A DNA stretch of 64,000 nucleotides from Thiothrix winogradskyi (GCF_021650935.1 NZ_CP091244.1:2790001-2854000), one strand, 5' to 3'; shown: positions 16,430 through 25,785, numbered from the stretch's first letter. Notes: generated by a model from the sequence alone, not told the origin. Made by a program: numbers and translations.

Positions 16430-17185
16430 ATGCCCATGCAAATCCAGAACCTCACCGCCACCACCCGTTGCAACGAACTTGACCTCATTGCCAAACACCT
16501 GCCGCTGGAAAACGCCACCGTGCTGGAACTTGGCTGCGGCAAAGCGCAAATGACGCGCCGCATCGCCGAACGCTTCCCCTCGGCACGTATCACTGCCACC
16601 GAAGTCGATCAAATCCAACACGCCCATAACGTCGCCCAACAACGCTCCCTGAGCGAAGTCGAAGGGATACACAATATCGAATTCAAGTCAGGCGGCGCAC
16701 AAGCCATCGACGCGCCCGACAACAGCATTGACGTGGTATTCATGTTCAAATCGCTGCACCACGTTCCCCGCGAACTCATGGCGCAATCCCTGCAAGAAAT
16801 TGCCCGCGTGCTCAAACCAAGCGGCATGGCATGGATTTCCGAACCCGTGTATGCAGGCGACTTCAACGAAATTTTACGCCTGTTCCACGACGAAAAAGTG
16901 GTGCGCGAACTCGCCTTCCAAGCCGTGAGCGATGCCGTCACCACTGGTACGCTGGAACTGGTGGAACAAATCTTCTGCAACACCGAATCGCGTTTTGCCG
17001 ATTTCAACGAATTCGACGAACGCATTATTCAAGTCACGCACACCAATCATCAGTTGGATGATGCGCTGTACCAAACCGTCAAAGCCCGTTTTAACGCGCA
17101 TGTGGATGCAGACGGAGCACGCTTTGATAACCCTGCCCGTTTCGATGTATTGCGCAAACCGCCCAATACCCGCGCTTTATTGTGA
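16430..17185 (+). CDS. Class I SAM-dependent methyltransferase
   Basis: 251 residues. Motif I VLELGCGKAQMTRRIAERFP lies near residue 30, followed by ITATEVDQIQHA and DVVFMFKSLHHVP (acidic motif and catalytic-site strand). Substrate unknown. Odd: between motif II and the next strand the protein carries SLSEVEGI, the peptide produced by a common dispersed repeat (see 16646-16667), in frame. It lies 56 bp upstream of pepA in the same direction. No clear ribosome-binding site; ATG 16430 or 16436. Confidence 0.8.
   Translation: MPMQIQNLTATTRCNELDLIAKHLPLENATVLELGCGKAQMTRRIAERFPSARITATEVDQIQHAHNVAQQRSLSEVEGIHNIEFKSGGAQAIDAPDNSIDVVFMFKSLHHVPRELMAQSLQEIARVLKPSGMAWISEPVYAGDFNEILRLFHDEKVVRELAFQAVSDAVTTGTLELVEQIFCNTESRFADFNEFDERIIQVTHTNHQLDDALYQTVKARFNAHVDADGARFDNPARFDVLRKPPNTRALL
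16646..16667. repeat. Short dispersed repeat inside methyltransferase gene
   Basis: tccctgagcgaagtcgaagg encodes SLSEVEG in frame. I recognise this word as half of a palindromic repeat (reverse reading gives a DFAQG peptide) scattered in many bacterial genomes. Only one copy was noticed in this window. Confidence 0.5.
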
Positions 17186-17241
17186 TTTAGCAAACGTCGT
17201 GTAAACTGCTGTGCAAGGCAACACCAACATAAGGATAACGC

Positions 17242-18729
17242 ATGAACTACCATTTTGATTCTTCCGCCAATGCCGCTGAACTGCACACCGATTGCGTCGT
17301 GGTAGGTGTTTATAAACACGCCAAACTCTCGGCTGCTGCGGCACAAATTGATGCTGCCAGCGCGGGCGCGATCAGCCAACACTTGGATTTCGGCGACTTT
17401 ACCGGCGATAAAAATCGCACCAGTATACTTTACAATCTGCCCGGCGTCACCGCCAAACGGGTGCTGCTAATCGGCATGGGCGAAAAAGACAAACTCACGC
17501 TGGAAACCCTAACCCTGATGACGCAAGCAGCGGTCAACCTACTAAAAACCGCCAAAGTGAACAACGCCGTGTCATTCCTGACCGACGAAATCGCCAGCGA
17601 GTATATTGAAGCCGCCGTGCGCCAATCAGTCATCGCCGTGGCGGATACCTTGTACACTTTTGACACTTACAAAAGCAAAAAAGACGATGCGCCGCGCACC
17701 ACCTTAGAAGGTTGGACAGTCGCGCACACGATTGCCGGTGAATTCACCACTGCGCTGTTGCAAGGCAATGCCATTGCCGAAGGAATGCGCGTCAGCCGTG
17801 ACCTTGCCAATAGCCCAGGTAATGTTTGCACCCCCACGTATCTGGCGGATATTGCGCAAGAACTGGCGAATTCCTCCAATAAAGTCGACATCAATATCCT
17901 CGAAGAAGCCGATATGGAAGCCCTCGGCATGGGTTCATTCCTTTCCGTTTCCAAAGGCAGCGCCGAAGACGGCAAAATGATCATCCTGCAATACCACGGC
18001 GGTAATTCGGGCGATGCGCCATTTGTCCTTGTTGGCAAAGGCATTACCTTCGACACTGGCGGCATTTCACTCAAACCCGGCAATGCGATGGATGAAATGA
18101 AATTCGACATGAGCGGTGCTGCCAGCGTGATCGGAACATTGACCGCGTGTGTTGGGATGCAATTACCCATGAACATCGTCGGCGTGATTGCCGCTGCCGA
18201 AAACATGCCCAGCAGCAAAGCCAGTAAACCCGGCGACATTGTTACCAGCATGTCGGGCAAAACCATTGAAATCCTCAACACCGACGCGGAAGGTCGCTTG
18301 GTGCTGTGCGACGCGCTGACGTATGTGGAACGCTTTAACCCCGTTGCCGTGGTCGATATTGCGACGCTGACCGGCGCGTGTATTACCGCTTTGGGCTACC
18401 ATATCAGTGGCTTACTGAGCAATAACGAGGCACTCGCGGACGAAGTACTCGCGGCGGGCAAACAAGCCAATGACGAAGCGTGGCGCTTGCCGATGGGTGA
18501 GAAATACCACGATCAACTCAAAAGCAACTTCGCCGATCTTGCCAATATCGGCGGGCCACCGGGCGGCACAATTACCGCCGCGTGCTTTTTGTCACGTTTC
18601 ACCGAAAGCTACCCTTGGGCGCATCTCGACATTGCCGGTACAGCTTGGAAAAGCGGTGCAGCCAAAGGCGCAACCGGTCGCCCTGTTCCACTGCTGTGCC
18701 AACTGCTGATTAATCGCGCCAAAGCATGA
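17242..18729 (+). CDS. pepA: Leucyl aminopeptidase PepA
   Basis: A 495-residue M17 dinuclear-metal aminopeptidase, hexameric and cytoplasmic, releasing N-terminal residues from peptides. The family signature NTDAEGRL is present, as are VGKGITFDTGGISLKPG (metal and substrate site) and the expected C-terminal GATGRPVPLL. Full length. It overlaps holC by 4 bp (ATGA), the standard pepA-holC arrangement leading to valS. Confidence 0.97.
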   Translation: MNYHFDSSANAAELHTDCVVVGVYKHAKLSAAAAQIDAASAGAISQHLDFGDFTGDKNRTSILYNLPGVTAKRVLLIGMGEKDKLTLETLTLMTQAAVNLLKTAKVNNAVSFLTDEIASEYIEAAVRQSVIAVADTLYTFDTYKSKKDDAPRTTLEGWTVAHTIAGEFTTALLQGNAIAEGMRVSRDLANSPGNVCTPTYLADIAQELANSSNKVDINILEEADMEALGMGSFLSVSKGSAEDGKMIILQYHGGNSGDAPFVLVGKGITFDTGGISLKPGNAMDEMKFDMSGAASVIGTLTACVGMQLPMNIVGVIAAAENMPSSKASKPGDIVTSMSGKTIEILNTDAEGRLVLCDALTYVERFNPVAVVDIATLTGACITALGYHISGLLSNNEALADEVLAAGKQANDEAWRLPMGEKYHDQLKSNFADLANIGGPPGGTITAACFLSRFTESYPWAHLDIAGTAWKSGAAKGATGRPVPLLCQLLINRAKA

Positions 18730-19154
18730 CCAAAATAGATTTTTACGTCGGAAAAACCAACAGCTTGCAGGCGCGGTTATTACTCGCCTGCAAGGTGGTG
18801 ATGAAAGCGCACCAGCAACAATTGCACACCTACATCCACACGGATGCGCCGACAACCAGCGGGAAATTGGATGAATTATTGTGGACGTTTAACGAACTCG
18901 CCTTCATTCCACACGCGCTTGCGCCAGCACAAGCGCAAAACGTGCGCATTTTGATCGGTCACGACCATGAACCGATGGAAAATTGCGGGCTACTCATCAA
19001 TCTTTCCAACGAAATACCTACTTTTTTCTCACGTTTTGAGCGTTTAGCCGAAATGTTAGATCAAGAAGAGGCCGTACTACACGCTGGTCGTAAACGCTAC
19101 CAGTTTTACCGTGACCGGGGCTATAATCTGGATTACCATCAACTTAAGATTTAA
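18726..19154 (+). CDS. holC: DNA polymerase III chi subunit
   Basis: A 142-residue chi subunit, which links the clamp loader to single-strand binding protein. It opens TKIDFYVGKTNSLQARLLLACKVV in typical fashion, with LLWTFNELAFIPH in the middle and YQFYRDRGYNLDYHQL at the end. ATGA overlap with pepA, and valS downstream as in E. coli, supports the identity. Confidence 0.93.
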   Translation: MTKIDFYVGKTNSLQARLLLACKVVMKAHQQQLHTYIHTDAPTTSGKLDELLWTFNELAFIPHALAPAQAQNVRILIGHDHEPMENCGLLINLSNEIPTFFSRFERLAEMLDQEEAVLHAGRKRYQFYRDRGYNLDYHQLKI

Positions 19155-19166
19155 TAACCCGGAATA

Positions 19167-19508
19167 ATGATGCGCGAAGACTTCGATAAAACCATTCGTA
19201 TTCCCGTCGTTACTGATCTGGTGCGTGCAGGCGATGCCGCGATTGTCGAGCAAGTGAAAAATCCTCATGCTCGCCAGCAACGCCGTCAGGTATTTGAGCA
19301 ACGCCTCAAAGAACGCATCGACGAACTCAAATCCGCCACCGGACAAGACGAATATTCGGGTTTAGCCCGCGCTCACGCCATCCGCTCAGAAGGCAATCAG
19401 CAAACCACAACGCAATCTCAACCTTCCCGCCTTGATCCCACCGTGGAAAAACGCATTGACAAAGCCCGTGACGACCTCATCCGTGAGCTTTCTACTTTGT
19501 TGAAATAA
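19167..19508 (+). CDS. Hypothetical protein between holC and valS
   Basis: 113 residues, mostly charged and helical (RQVFEQRLKERIDELK, VEKRIDKARDDLIRELSTLLK), with a Gln/Thr-rich linker. No signal peptide or membrane segment. GGA precedes the tandem ATG codons. It lies 12 bp after holC, so it is part of the pepA-holC-valS run. I do not recognise the family; the C-terminal helix is amphipathic and might mediate oligomerisation or binding. Confidence 0.7.
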   Translation: MMREDFDKTIRIPVVTDLVRAGDAAIVEQVKNPHARQQRRQVFEQRLKERIDELKSATGQDEYSGLARAHAIRSEGNQQTTTQSQPSRLDPTVEKRIDKARDDLIRELSTLLK

Positions 19509-19555
19509 GACCCTCACCCCCCAACCCCCTCTCCCGCCAAGCGGTAGAGGGGGAG
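19509..19555. repeat. GC-rich palindromic repeat upstream of valS
   Basis: Copy of the family seen in metH and gcvP: ctcaccccccaacccc, then a short centre, then gtagagggggag. It lies directly after the stop codon of the 113-residue gene, in the 99-bp gap before valS. Confidence 0.75.
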
Positions 19556-19607
19556 CAAGAAACCCGCTATAATGCCGCTCTTTTCCGACTTCAAAAAGTA
19601 GCGGCAC

Positions 19608-22433
19608 ATGGACAAGACCTACCAACCTCAAGACATCGAACAACGCTGGTATCAGCATTGGGAACAAAGCGGCTATTTCGCACCGAAAGGCGAGGGCAAG
19701 CCGTATTGCATCATGATCCCGCCGCCGAACGTCACCGGCACGCTGCACATGGGGCACGGTTTCAACCAGATGGTGATCGACACCCTGATCCGCTACCACC
19801 GCATGAAGGGCGACAAAACCCTCTATCAACCCGGCACTGACCACGCAGGCATCGCCACGCAAATGGTGGTCGAACGCCAATTGCTGGCGCAAGGTGTGAC
19901 CCGCCACGACTTAGGCCGCGACGCTTTCCTCGAAAAAGTCTGGGAGTGGAAAGGGCAATCGGGCGACACCATCAACCGCCAATTGCGCCGTTTAGGGACG
20001 ACCCCTGACTGGTCACGCGAACGCTTTACGATGGACGAAGGCTTGTCGGAAGCGGTGCGCGAAGTGTTCGTGCGCCTGCATGAAGAAGGCTTGATCTATC
20101 GCGGCAAACGCTTGGTGAACTGGGATACCGTGCTGCACACCGCCGTTTCCGACCTTGAAGTCGTGTCCGAAGAAGAAAACGGCAATATGTGGCACTTCCG
20201 CTACCCGCTGGCGGATGCGGCGGGCAATGCCACCGACGAATTCCTGATTGTTGCGACTACGCGCCCGGAAACCATGCTGGGTGACTCCGCCGTTGCCGTG
20301 AATCCGAAAGACGAGCGTTACCAGCATTTGATCGGCAAAAACGTGGTGCTGCCGCTGGTAGGACGTTTGATTCCGGTGGTAGGCGACGATTACGCTGACC
20401 CGGAAAAAGGCACGGGTTGCGTGAAGATTACCCCAGCGCACGATTTCAACGACTATCAGGTAGGCAAGCGTCACAACCTGCCGCTGATCAATATTTTCAC
20501 CATTGATGCCTGCATCAACGATGTTTCACCGGAAAAATACCAAGGGCTGGAACGCTTTGCAGCGCGTAAGCAAATCGTCGCGGACATAGACGCACTCGGC
20601 TTGCTGGATAAAATCGAAGACCACAAGCTGATGGTTCCGCGTGGCGACCGTTCCGGCACGGTGATTGAACCGTACCTGACCGATCAGTGGTACGTGGATT
20701 TGACCCGTGAAACATTAGACGACGGACGACCCGGCGGCAAAACCGCGATTGCGCAACCCGCGATTGACGTGGTGGCGAGCGGCGAAGTGCGCTTCATTCC
20801 GGGCAACTGGGTGAACACTTACAACCACTGGATGAACAACCTCGACGACTGGTGTATTTCACGCCAATTGTGGTGGGGACATCGCATTCCGGCGTGGTAT
20901 GACGAGGCGGGCAATGTGTACGTGGCGCGTTCCGAAGATGACGTGCGCAGCAAATACAACCTGCCTGCCGACCTTGCGTTGCGTCAGGATGAGGACGTGC
21001 TGGATACGTGGTTCTCCTCCGCGCTGTGGCCGTTTTCTACGCTCGGCTGGCCGAATGTTGACGATGAGGCATTAAAAGCCTTCTACCCCACGCAGATGCT
21101 GATGACCGGCTTCGACATCATCTTCTTCTGGGTGGCGCGGATGATCATGTTCGGCAAGAAATTCATGGGCGATGTGCCGTTTCGTGACGTGTACATCCAC
21201 GGGCTGGTGAAGGATGCGGACGGGCAGAAAATGTCCAAATCCAAGGGCAACGTGCTTGACCCGCTCGACATTATCGACGGCATCGACCTCGAAGCACTGG
21301 TAGCCAAGCGCACCAGCGGCATGATGCAGCCGCAACTCGCCGCCAAAATCGACAAAGCCACCCGCAAGCAATTCCCCGACGGCATTACCCCGCACGGCAC
21401 GGATGCGCTGCGCATGACGTTTGCCTCGTTCGCCACCGCTGGGCGCGACATCCGCTTCGACATGCAGCGACTGGAAGGCTACCGCAATTTCTGCAACAAG
21501 CTGTGGAACGCGGCGCGGTATGTGCTGATGCAGTGCGAAGAGCAGGATACCGGGCTGGACGACGCTTTGCCGGTGGAATTGTCGGCAGCGGATCGCTGGA
21601 TCATTTCCTTGCTGCAACAGACCGAGGCTGAAGTCGCTGACCACATCGACAACTACCGCTTCGACCTTGCCGCCAAAGCGATGTACGAATTTGCGTGGCA
21701 CGAATACTGCGACTGGTATCTGGAGCTGACCAAGCCGATTTTGGGCAAAGCCAACGACAACCAAGCCGCCAAACGTGGTACTCGCCGTACCTTGGTGCGT
21801 GTGCTGGAAGCGGCGTTGCGCCTGATGCACCCGATCATGCCGTTCATTACCGAAGAAATTTGGCAGAACATCAAAGGCTTGGCGGGTGTATCCGGCGATT
21901 CCATCATGCTGCAACCCTACCCCGTTGCCGATACCGCGCTGGTTGATCAGGCAGCACTGGCGGAAATCGAATGGGTGAAAGCCTTCATTATGGGCATCCG
22001 CCGCATCCGCTCCGAAATGGACATCAAGCCGGGGCAAGTGCTGGATGTGCTGCTGCAAAACTGGAGCGACACCGACAAGGCACTGTTCACCACCAGCGAA
22101 GCGTTTGCGCGGACGCTGGCGAAAGTCGGCAACGTAACGTGGCTGGATGCTGGTGCGGATGCGCCGGAATCGGCTACTGCGCTGGTTGGCGAGATGCAAA
22201 TCCTCATCCCGCTGGCTGGACTGATCGACAAAGACGCAGAAATTGCGCGTCTGAGCAAGGAAATCGAGAAGCTGCAAAAGAACCTCGGCGGGCTGGAAGG
22301 TCGGCTGAATAATCCGGCGTTTGCGGACAAAGCTCCGGCGGCAGTGCTGGAACAAACGCGCAAGCAGGCGGATGAACAGCGAGTAGCATTGGGGCAGTTG
22401 GTGGGGCAGTTGGAGAAGATAAGGGCGTTGTGA
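19608..22433 (+). CDS. valS: Valyl-tRNA synthetase
   Basis: A 941-residue class Ia synthetase charging tRNA-Val. The HIGH-type motif lies in PPNVTGTLHMGHGF near residue 45, KMSKSKGN lies in the second half, the editing domain with TTRPETMLGDSAVAV lies between, and a C-terminal coiled coil (DAEIARLSKEIEKLQKN) binds tRNA. Length is normal. Its start is about 100 bp after the previous gene, and a terminator follows the stop. Confidence 0.98.
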   Translation: MDKTYQPQDIEQRWYQHWEQSGYFAPKGEGKPYCIMIPPPNVTGTLHMGHGFNQMVIDTLIRYHRMKGDKTLYQPGTDHAGIATQMVVERQLLAQGVTRHDLGRDAFLEKVWEWKGQSGDTINRQLRRLGTTPDWSRERFTMDEGLSEAVREVFVRLHEEGLIYRGKRLVNWDTVLHTAVSDLEVVSEEENGNMWHFRYPLADAAGNATDEFLIVATTRPETMLGDSAVAVNPKDERYQHLIGKNVVLPLVGRLIPVVGDDYADPEKGTGCVKITPAHDFNDYQVGKRHNLPLINIFTIDACINDVSPEKYQGLERFAARKQIVADIDALGLLDKIEDHKLMVPRGDRSGTVIEPYLTDQWYVDLTRETLDDGRPGGKTAIAQPAIDVVASGEVRFIPGNWVNTYNHWMNNLDDWCISRQLWWGHRIPAWYDEAGNVYVARSEDDVRSKYNLPADLALRQDEDVLDTWFSSALWPFSTLGWPNVDDEALKAFYPTQMLMTGFDIIFFWVARMIMFGKKFMGDVPFRDVYIHGLVKDADGQKMSKSKGNVLDPLDIIDGIDLEALVAKRTSGMMQPQLAAKIDKATRKQFPDGITPHGTDALRMTFASFATAGRDIRFDMQRLEGYRNFCNKLWNAARYVLMQCEEQDTGLDDALPVELSAADRWIISLLQQTEAEVADHIDNYRFDLAAKAMYEFAWHEYCDWYLELTKPILGKANDNQAAKRGTRRTLVRVLEAALRLMHPIMPFITEEIWQNIKGLAGVSGDSIMLQPYPVADTALVDQAALAEIEWVKAFIMGIRRIRSEMDIKPGQVLDVLLQNWSDTDKALFTTSEAFARTLAKVGNVTWLDAGADAPESATALVGEMQILIPLAGLIDKDAEIARLSKEIEKLQKNLGGLEGRLNNPAFADKAPAAVLEQTRKQADEQRVALGQLVGQLEKIRAL

Positions 22434-22438
22434 TTATG

Positions 22439-22466
22439 ATTGGGGCATATTGAATGCCCCAATTTT
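22439..22466 (+). terminator. valS terminator
   Basis: Ten-bp stem attggggcat / atgccccaat with a 5-base loop, followed by four T, starting just after the valS stop. Confidence 0.8.
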
Positions 22467-22504
22467 ACCCTAGAAAAGAAAAAAGTTGCCCAATATCAAG
22501 ACGA

Positions 22505-23845
22505 CTAGATGACAACGCTTTTGTATCGAGAATGAGCAAACTCTAAATTGATATTCCGTTCAGATAGCCATGAATATGCGATGTTACTGAGTGGTCCAAC
22601 GGCAGAAATAAATAATTTAGCTACAGGATTTCCCTCGGAGATAGCATCAAGTACAAGTTGTGTTGCACTTCGTATGCTCACTTTATCAGTATCACTAAAT
22701 TTATGTAATGCAACAGTAGCCAAAGGTGCATTAGTTTTTACCGCAGAAGTTAGTGCTTTTGCATATGCTTGTAAGCACCGCTCTACTTCTCCAGCATATT
22801 TATCGGGTTCTTCATGCCAAGCCTTTATTGAGGCAAAGTAGCCTCTTCCGAGATCATTTCTGATTTTCAAAAGTTCGCCCCATGGAACTACACGCAGTTG
22901 TGAAACACTTGGAATTGAAACGGTAATAGCTAACTTTTCATTTTTCGCCTCCGTAGATGTTAAGCTCCTTTCCATAGGAATATCTCTTGCTACGCATGTC
23001 GCTGTTACAAGTGCAGGCTGCGCCCAAGGAGCATAAATTCTACCCGGCATATAAGAACCAACCCCAAATGAATCAGCCATATTTATATGATATGTCGCAT
23101 TCGCAAGTGCAACAAGATTGTGAGCAGCAATACGCGCATTTGGGTTAAATACACAAGCAGGATGCTCAAAAATATCTCTTGCTGAATCATGAACAATCCT
23201 CTTACCTGAATCAGAAATCTTATTCAATGCGCTTAGAAGAATATTATAAAAAGTACCTCGTCTTAGTTCTCCATGTTCATTTTCAATGGCGGCAATAACT
23301 TCGTTTTTCATTCCATATTTATTGATGAAATCTGCCGTAATAACAACCTCCTCAACAATTGGCTGACTACTTGCCCTCATTGTAAAACTTTTCAATCCAT
23401 TTAAAAGACGAACCGCAAAAACTTGTGAGATTTCATTAGCACCATTAATTAATTTTCTAGTTTTGTTTTTTTCAAAAGCGTTATCCAACCTATGTGCTAT
23501 AATCCTCGGAACTTCTTGGACACCTTGAATTCCTTGTTCTTCAATTAATGCCAAGCTTTCTGAGAAACTCGTACAATTATAACGAAAAGCAGGAATAACA
23601 AGACCTTCCTCCACCGCAAGTTCTAAATGCATTAAGCCTGCATCTGATTGTTTAGATGCTATTGCTGATGAAATAAAAGTAAATATATCAGGAAGAACCG
23701 CACCCTCATGAAAGAAAATCGCTTCAAACAAGGAATCTTCAAATGAAGTGACGGGATCAGTACCATGAGTGAATCCTTCTATCTGTCGATCTGCTGTGGT
23801 CAGAAGCATATAAGATTTAGCTTCAACAGAGGAAATATTTTTCAT
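22505..23845 (-). CDS. Unknown 446-residue protein, AT-rich
   Basis: About 446 residues from the ATG at 23845 (an upstream TTG at 23869 would give 454). No signal peptide or clear membrane helix. Visible segments include TSFEDSLFEAIFFHEGAVLPDIF, VVITADFINKYGMKNEVIAAIE and ISAVGPLSNIAYSWLSERNINLE; no catalytic motif is recognised. Codon use is more AT-rich than valS beside it and the gene stands alone, suggesting transfer. It sits next to xisHI and antitoxin-like genes in an accessory stretch. A stand-alone defence or mobile-cargo gene is possible but unsupported. Confidence 0.6.
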   Translation of the reverse strand: MKNISSVEAKSYMLLTTADRQIEGFTHGTDPVTSFEDSLFEAIFFHEGAVLPDIFTFISSAIASKQSDAGLMHLELAVEEGLVIPAFRYNCTSFSESLALIEEQGIQGVQEVPRIIAHRLDNAFEKNKTRKLINGANEISQVFAVRLLNGLKSFTMRASSQPIVEEVVITADFINKYGMKNEVIAAIENEHGELRRGTFYNILLSALNKISDSGKRIVHDSARDIFEHPACVFNPNARIAAHNLVALANATYHINMADSFGVGSYMPGRIYAPWAQPALVTATCVARDIPMERSLTSTEAKNEKLAITVSIPSVSQLRVVPWGELLKIRNDLGRGYFASIKAWHEEPDKYAGEVERCLQAYAKALTSAVKTNAPLATVALHKFSDTDKVSIRSATQLVLDAISEGNPVAKLFISAVGPLSNIAYSWLSERNINLEFAHSRYKSVVI

Positions 23846-24012
23846 ACGGATCACCACCCAATTAATCAAAAATTCACAAAATAACGAGCATTAGAATAAC
23901 GCCCGACAATAAAAATACGCAAAACGCAAAAAACACTGAAGCCTGCTGATTTCTAACACATTCCACATATTGTAAACCCCGGAATTAGCTCCATTGCTTA
24001 TTCACCTGCTGC

Positions 24013-24348
24013 TCAAACCATAGCAAATCCCGTATATTGCCTCACCGAAGGATGCCGAAACCCCAACACAATATTCAACTTGGGAATTCCGGCATCTGTC
24101 AACTCATTAGCTATGCCCTCTTCCGTACCATCATACTGAACCCAAATTTTACCATCAATCAACTGGATATGAATAACCGCACCTTGCAGATAATCATCCC
24201 CACGCCAACCCGCTTGCAATAAAACGTAATTGCCGTGTTCATCATCAAAACTCACACTGGATTTGATGACATCATCTGCGGAATCGTACTTGAGGTATTC
24301 CAGCAGGATTTTCTTGATAATTTCAGGGTAATTCAATTCGGTAGCCAT
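24013..24348 (-). CDS. xisI: XisI-family protein
   Basis: 111 residues, parallel to the orphan at 5270: KIWVQYDGTEEGIANEL and LGFRHPSVRQYTGFAMV match the XisI signature. The start lies inside the 3' end of xisH (16-bp overlap), the usual xisH-xisI order. XisH and XisI were named as factors needed for fdxN-element excision in Anabaena, but most copies occur without that element and their activity is unproven. Confidence 0.88.
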   Translation of the reverse strand: MATELNYPEIIKKILLEYLKYDSADDVIKSSVSFDDEHGNYVLLQAGWRGDDYLQGAVIHIQLIDGKIWVQYDGTEEGIANELTDAGIPKLNIVLGFRHPSVRQYTGFAMV

Positions 24349-24752
24349 TGCGTAATGACCTCGCTTTCAGGATCAAACACCAAAACTTTAACAATATTGC
24401 CATCCAGTAATATCTGACCGATTTCAACAGAGAAAATGGTATTCGCTACTTTTGTGGTGACAGCCAGAAACAATTCCCGATCAGGCTCGGTTTGCAGCAT
24501 GATTTGTTTATACAGGACATATTGACCAATAGCCTGTTCCAAATCGTTAACATCGGATACACCCGTAAAGCTCTTGATCTCAACCACAATCCGGCGCATA
24601 CCTTTTTCTGCACTGAGGAGCATTTCCGCGCCAAGATCAGCAAACAGGCGTTTTTTGCCAATGGTCAGTTTGTATGGGTCATGCGTGATCGTCCAGCCAT
24701 CCTTGACCAAAGCATGTTTGACCGTTTCGTGGTAAATATCCAAGCGGGGCAT
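24333..24752 (-). CDS. xisH: XisH-family protein (PD-(D/E)xK-like fold)
   Basis: 139 residues from the ATG at 24752, preceded by AAAGGA; an earlier in-frame start lacks a site. The family opening PRLDIYHETVKHALVKDGW is clear, as is the nuclease-fold core FADLGAEMLL followed by RRIVVEIKSF (acidic residue plus ExK). This suggests an endonuclease-like domain. Paired with xisI by a 16-bp overlap. Whether it cuts DNA is not known. Confidence 0.9.
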   Translation of the reverse strand: MPRLDIYHETVKHALVKDGWTITHDPYKLTIGKKRLFADLGAEMLLSAEKGMRRIVVEIKSFTGVSDVNDLEQAIGQYVLYKQIMLQTEPDRELFLAVTTKVANTIFSVEIGQILLDGNIVKVLVFDPESEVITQWLPN

Positions 24753-24879
24753 GACTATCCTTTGCTGCAACCGTGATTACGCTGAACATAGCACGACTGA
24801 CAAACCGTCGCCATCCCGATTGAAACGCTCTGGGGCGAACATGCTACGCTTACCTAATTGCTTCATGCTGGAACACACC

Positions 24880-25134
24880 ATGCAAATCACGTTAGATATT
24901 CCCGATCAACACCTTATCGACCAATCCCCCGAAGAATTCGGCAAACGCATCAAATTGTACGCCGCGCTGATGATGTTTCAAGAGGGGAGTTTGTCGGCGG
25001 GTGCTGCATCCGAATTTGCAGGTATAGACCGCTTTACCTTCATCGCCGAATGCCAGGAACACAACATCCCGCTGGTTGATTTCGCACCGGAAGAGCTGGA
25101 TGCGGAACTGGAAGATTTACGGCGAATACAGTAA
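24880..25134 (+). CDS. UPF0175-family small protein
   Basis: 84 residues starting QITLDIPDQHLIDQSPEEFGKRIK after Met, then YAALMMFQEGSLSAGAASEFAGIDRFTFI, the UPF0175 helical core also found in antitoxin-like proteins. The start is the ATG at 24880, where family similarity begins; the longer open frame upstream is not convincing. It is usually paired with a PIN-type or DUF3368 protein, absent here, so it is an orphan. Confidence 0.75.
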   Translation: MQITLDIPDQHLIDQSPEEFGKRIKLYAALMMFQEGSLSAGAASEFAGIDRFTFIAECQEHNIPLVDFAPEELDAELEDLRRIQ

Positions 25135-25179
25135 TGTGAGGAGAATCGCTACTGCACCCACTCCACAGGAGCAACAGCC

Positions 25180-25428
25180 ATGTACACCTTATACAAACTC
25201 AATCCGGCTGACTTGAACGAAAATTTCCTGCAAGCCTTGCAACTGCTTTTCAGCGGAAAAACCATTGAAGTCTCTGTACGAGAGGTGGATGCCGCCAATG
25301 AATCTACCGATATATGGCAAGCGATCCAGCGTTTCCGCCAGAGCATGAATCAGGCAGACTACCCTGATAATACAGACATTTTTGCCAACATCCGTGATCA
25401 TTCGGCAGGGCGAGAGGTAGTGTTGTGA
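25180..25428 (+). CDS. Antitoxin-like small protein
   Basis: 82 residues. YTLYKLNPADLNENFLQALQ with FSGKTIEVSVREVD resembles the N-terminus of small antitoxins found beside toxins in cyanobacteria and Thiotrichales, and the ending HSAGREVVL is typical of that group. GGAG lies 11 bp before the ATG. No toxin follows; the next gene is a cupin. Likely a solitary remnant of a toxin-antitoxin pair. Confidence 0.55.
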   Translation: MYTLYKLNPADLNENFLQALQLLFSGKTIEVSVREVDAANESTDIWQAIQRFRQSMNQADYPDNTDIFANIRDHSAGREVVL

Positions 25429-25472
25429 GGTAAGCGTTTATGCAAACAACCCAACACCAAACGGAATTTCCC

Positions 25473-25784
25473 ATGAAAAATAATATGTTCGCGAATATCC
25501 CCGCGACTATTCCCACAGAAATCTTTGAGTCGCTCATTCAAACTGATACCATCAAAATCGAACGGATTATTTCCAAAGGTCAACAATCAGCCGAAGGCTA
25601 TTGGTATGACCAAGAGCAAGCGGAATTCGTGTTGGTGCTTCAAGGCCAAGCGCGTATTCAATTTGAAACACATACTGTTGACCTAAACGCAGGTGATTAC
25701 CTCAACATCGCCGCTCACCAAAAGCACCGCGTCGCGTGGACAACCCCTACCGAAGAAACTCTCTGGTTAGCCGTATTTTATTGA
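25473..25784 (+). CDS. Cupin-domain protein
   Basis: 103 residues, single cupin barrel: AEGYWYDQEQAEFVLVLQGQ is cupin motif 1 and LNAGDYLNIAAHQKHRVAW is motif 2 with its His. The start is the ATG at 25473 behind GGAA; the ATG at 25440 has no site. Many such small cupins bind a metal; ligand and reaction are unknown. The methyltransferase gene begins one base after its stop, so they are likely co-expressed. Confidence 0.8.
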   Translation: MKNNMFANIPATIPTEIFESLIQTDTIKIERIISKGQQSAEGYWYDQEQAEFVLVLQGQARIQFETHTVDLNAGDYLNIAAHQKHRVAWTTPTEETLWLAVFY

Positions 25785-25785
25785 T

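Noticed and set aside
21072..22355. Long minus-strand open frame inside valS (427 codons)
   Set aside because: It is a shadow of the valS reading frame; the His-, Arg- and Gln-rich translation has no domain and valS is certain.
24013..24752. fdxN-type excision element
   Set aside because: XisH and XisI are present, but no XisF-like recombinase, interrupted gene or direct-repeat borders were seen.
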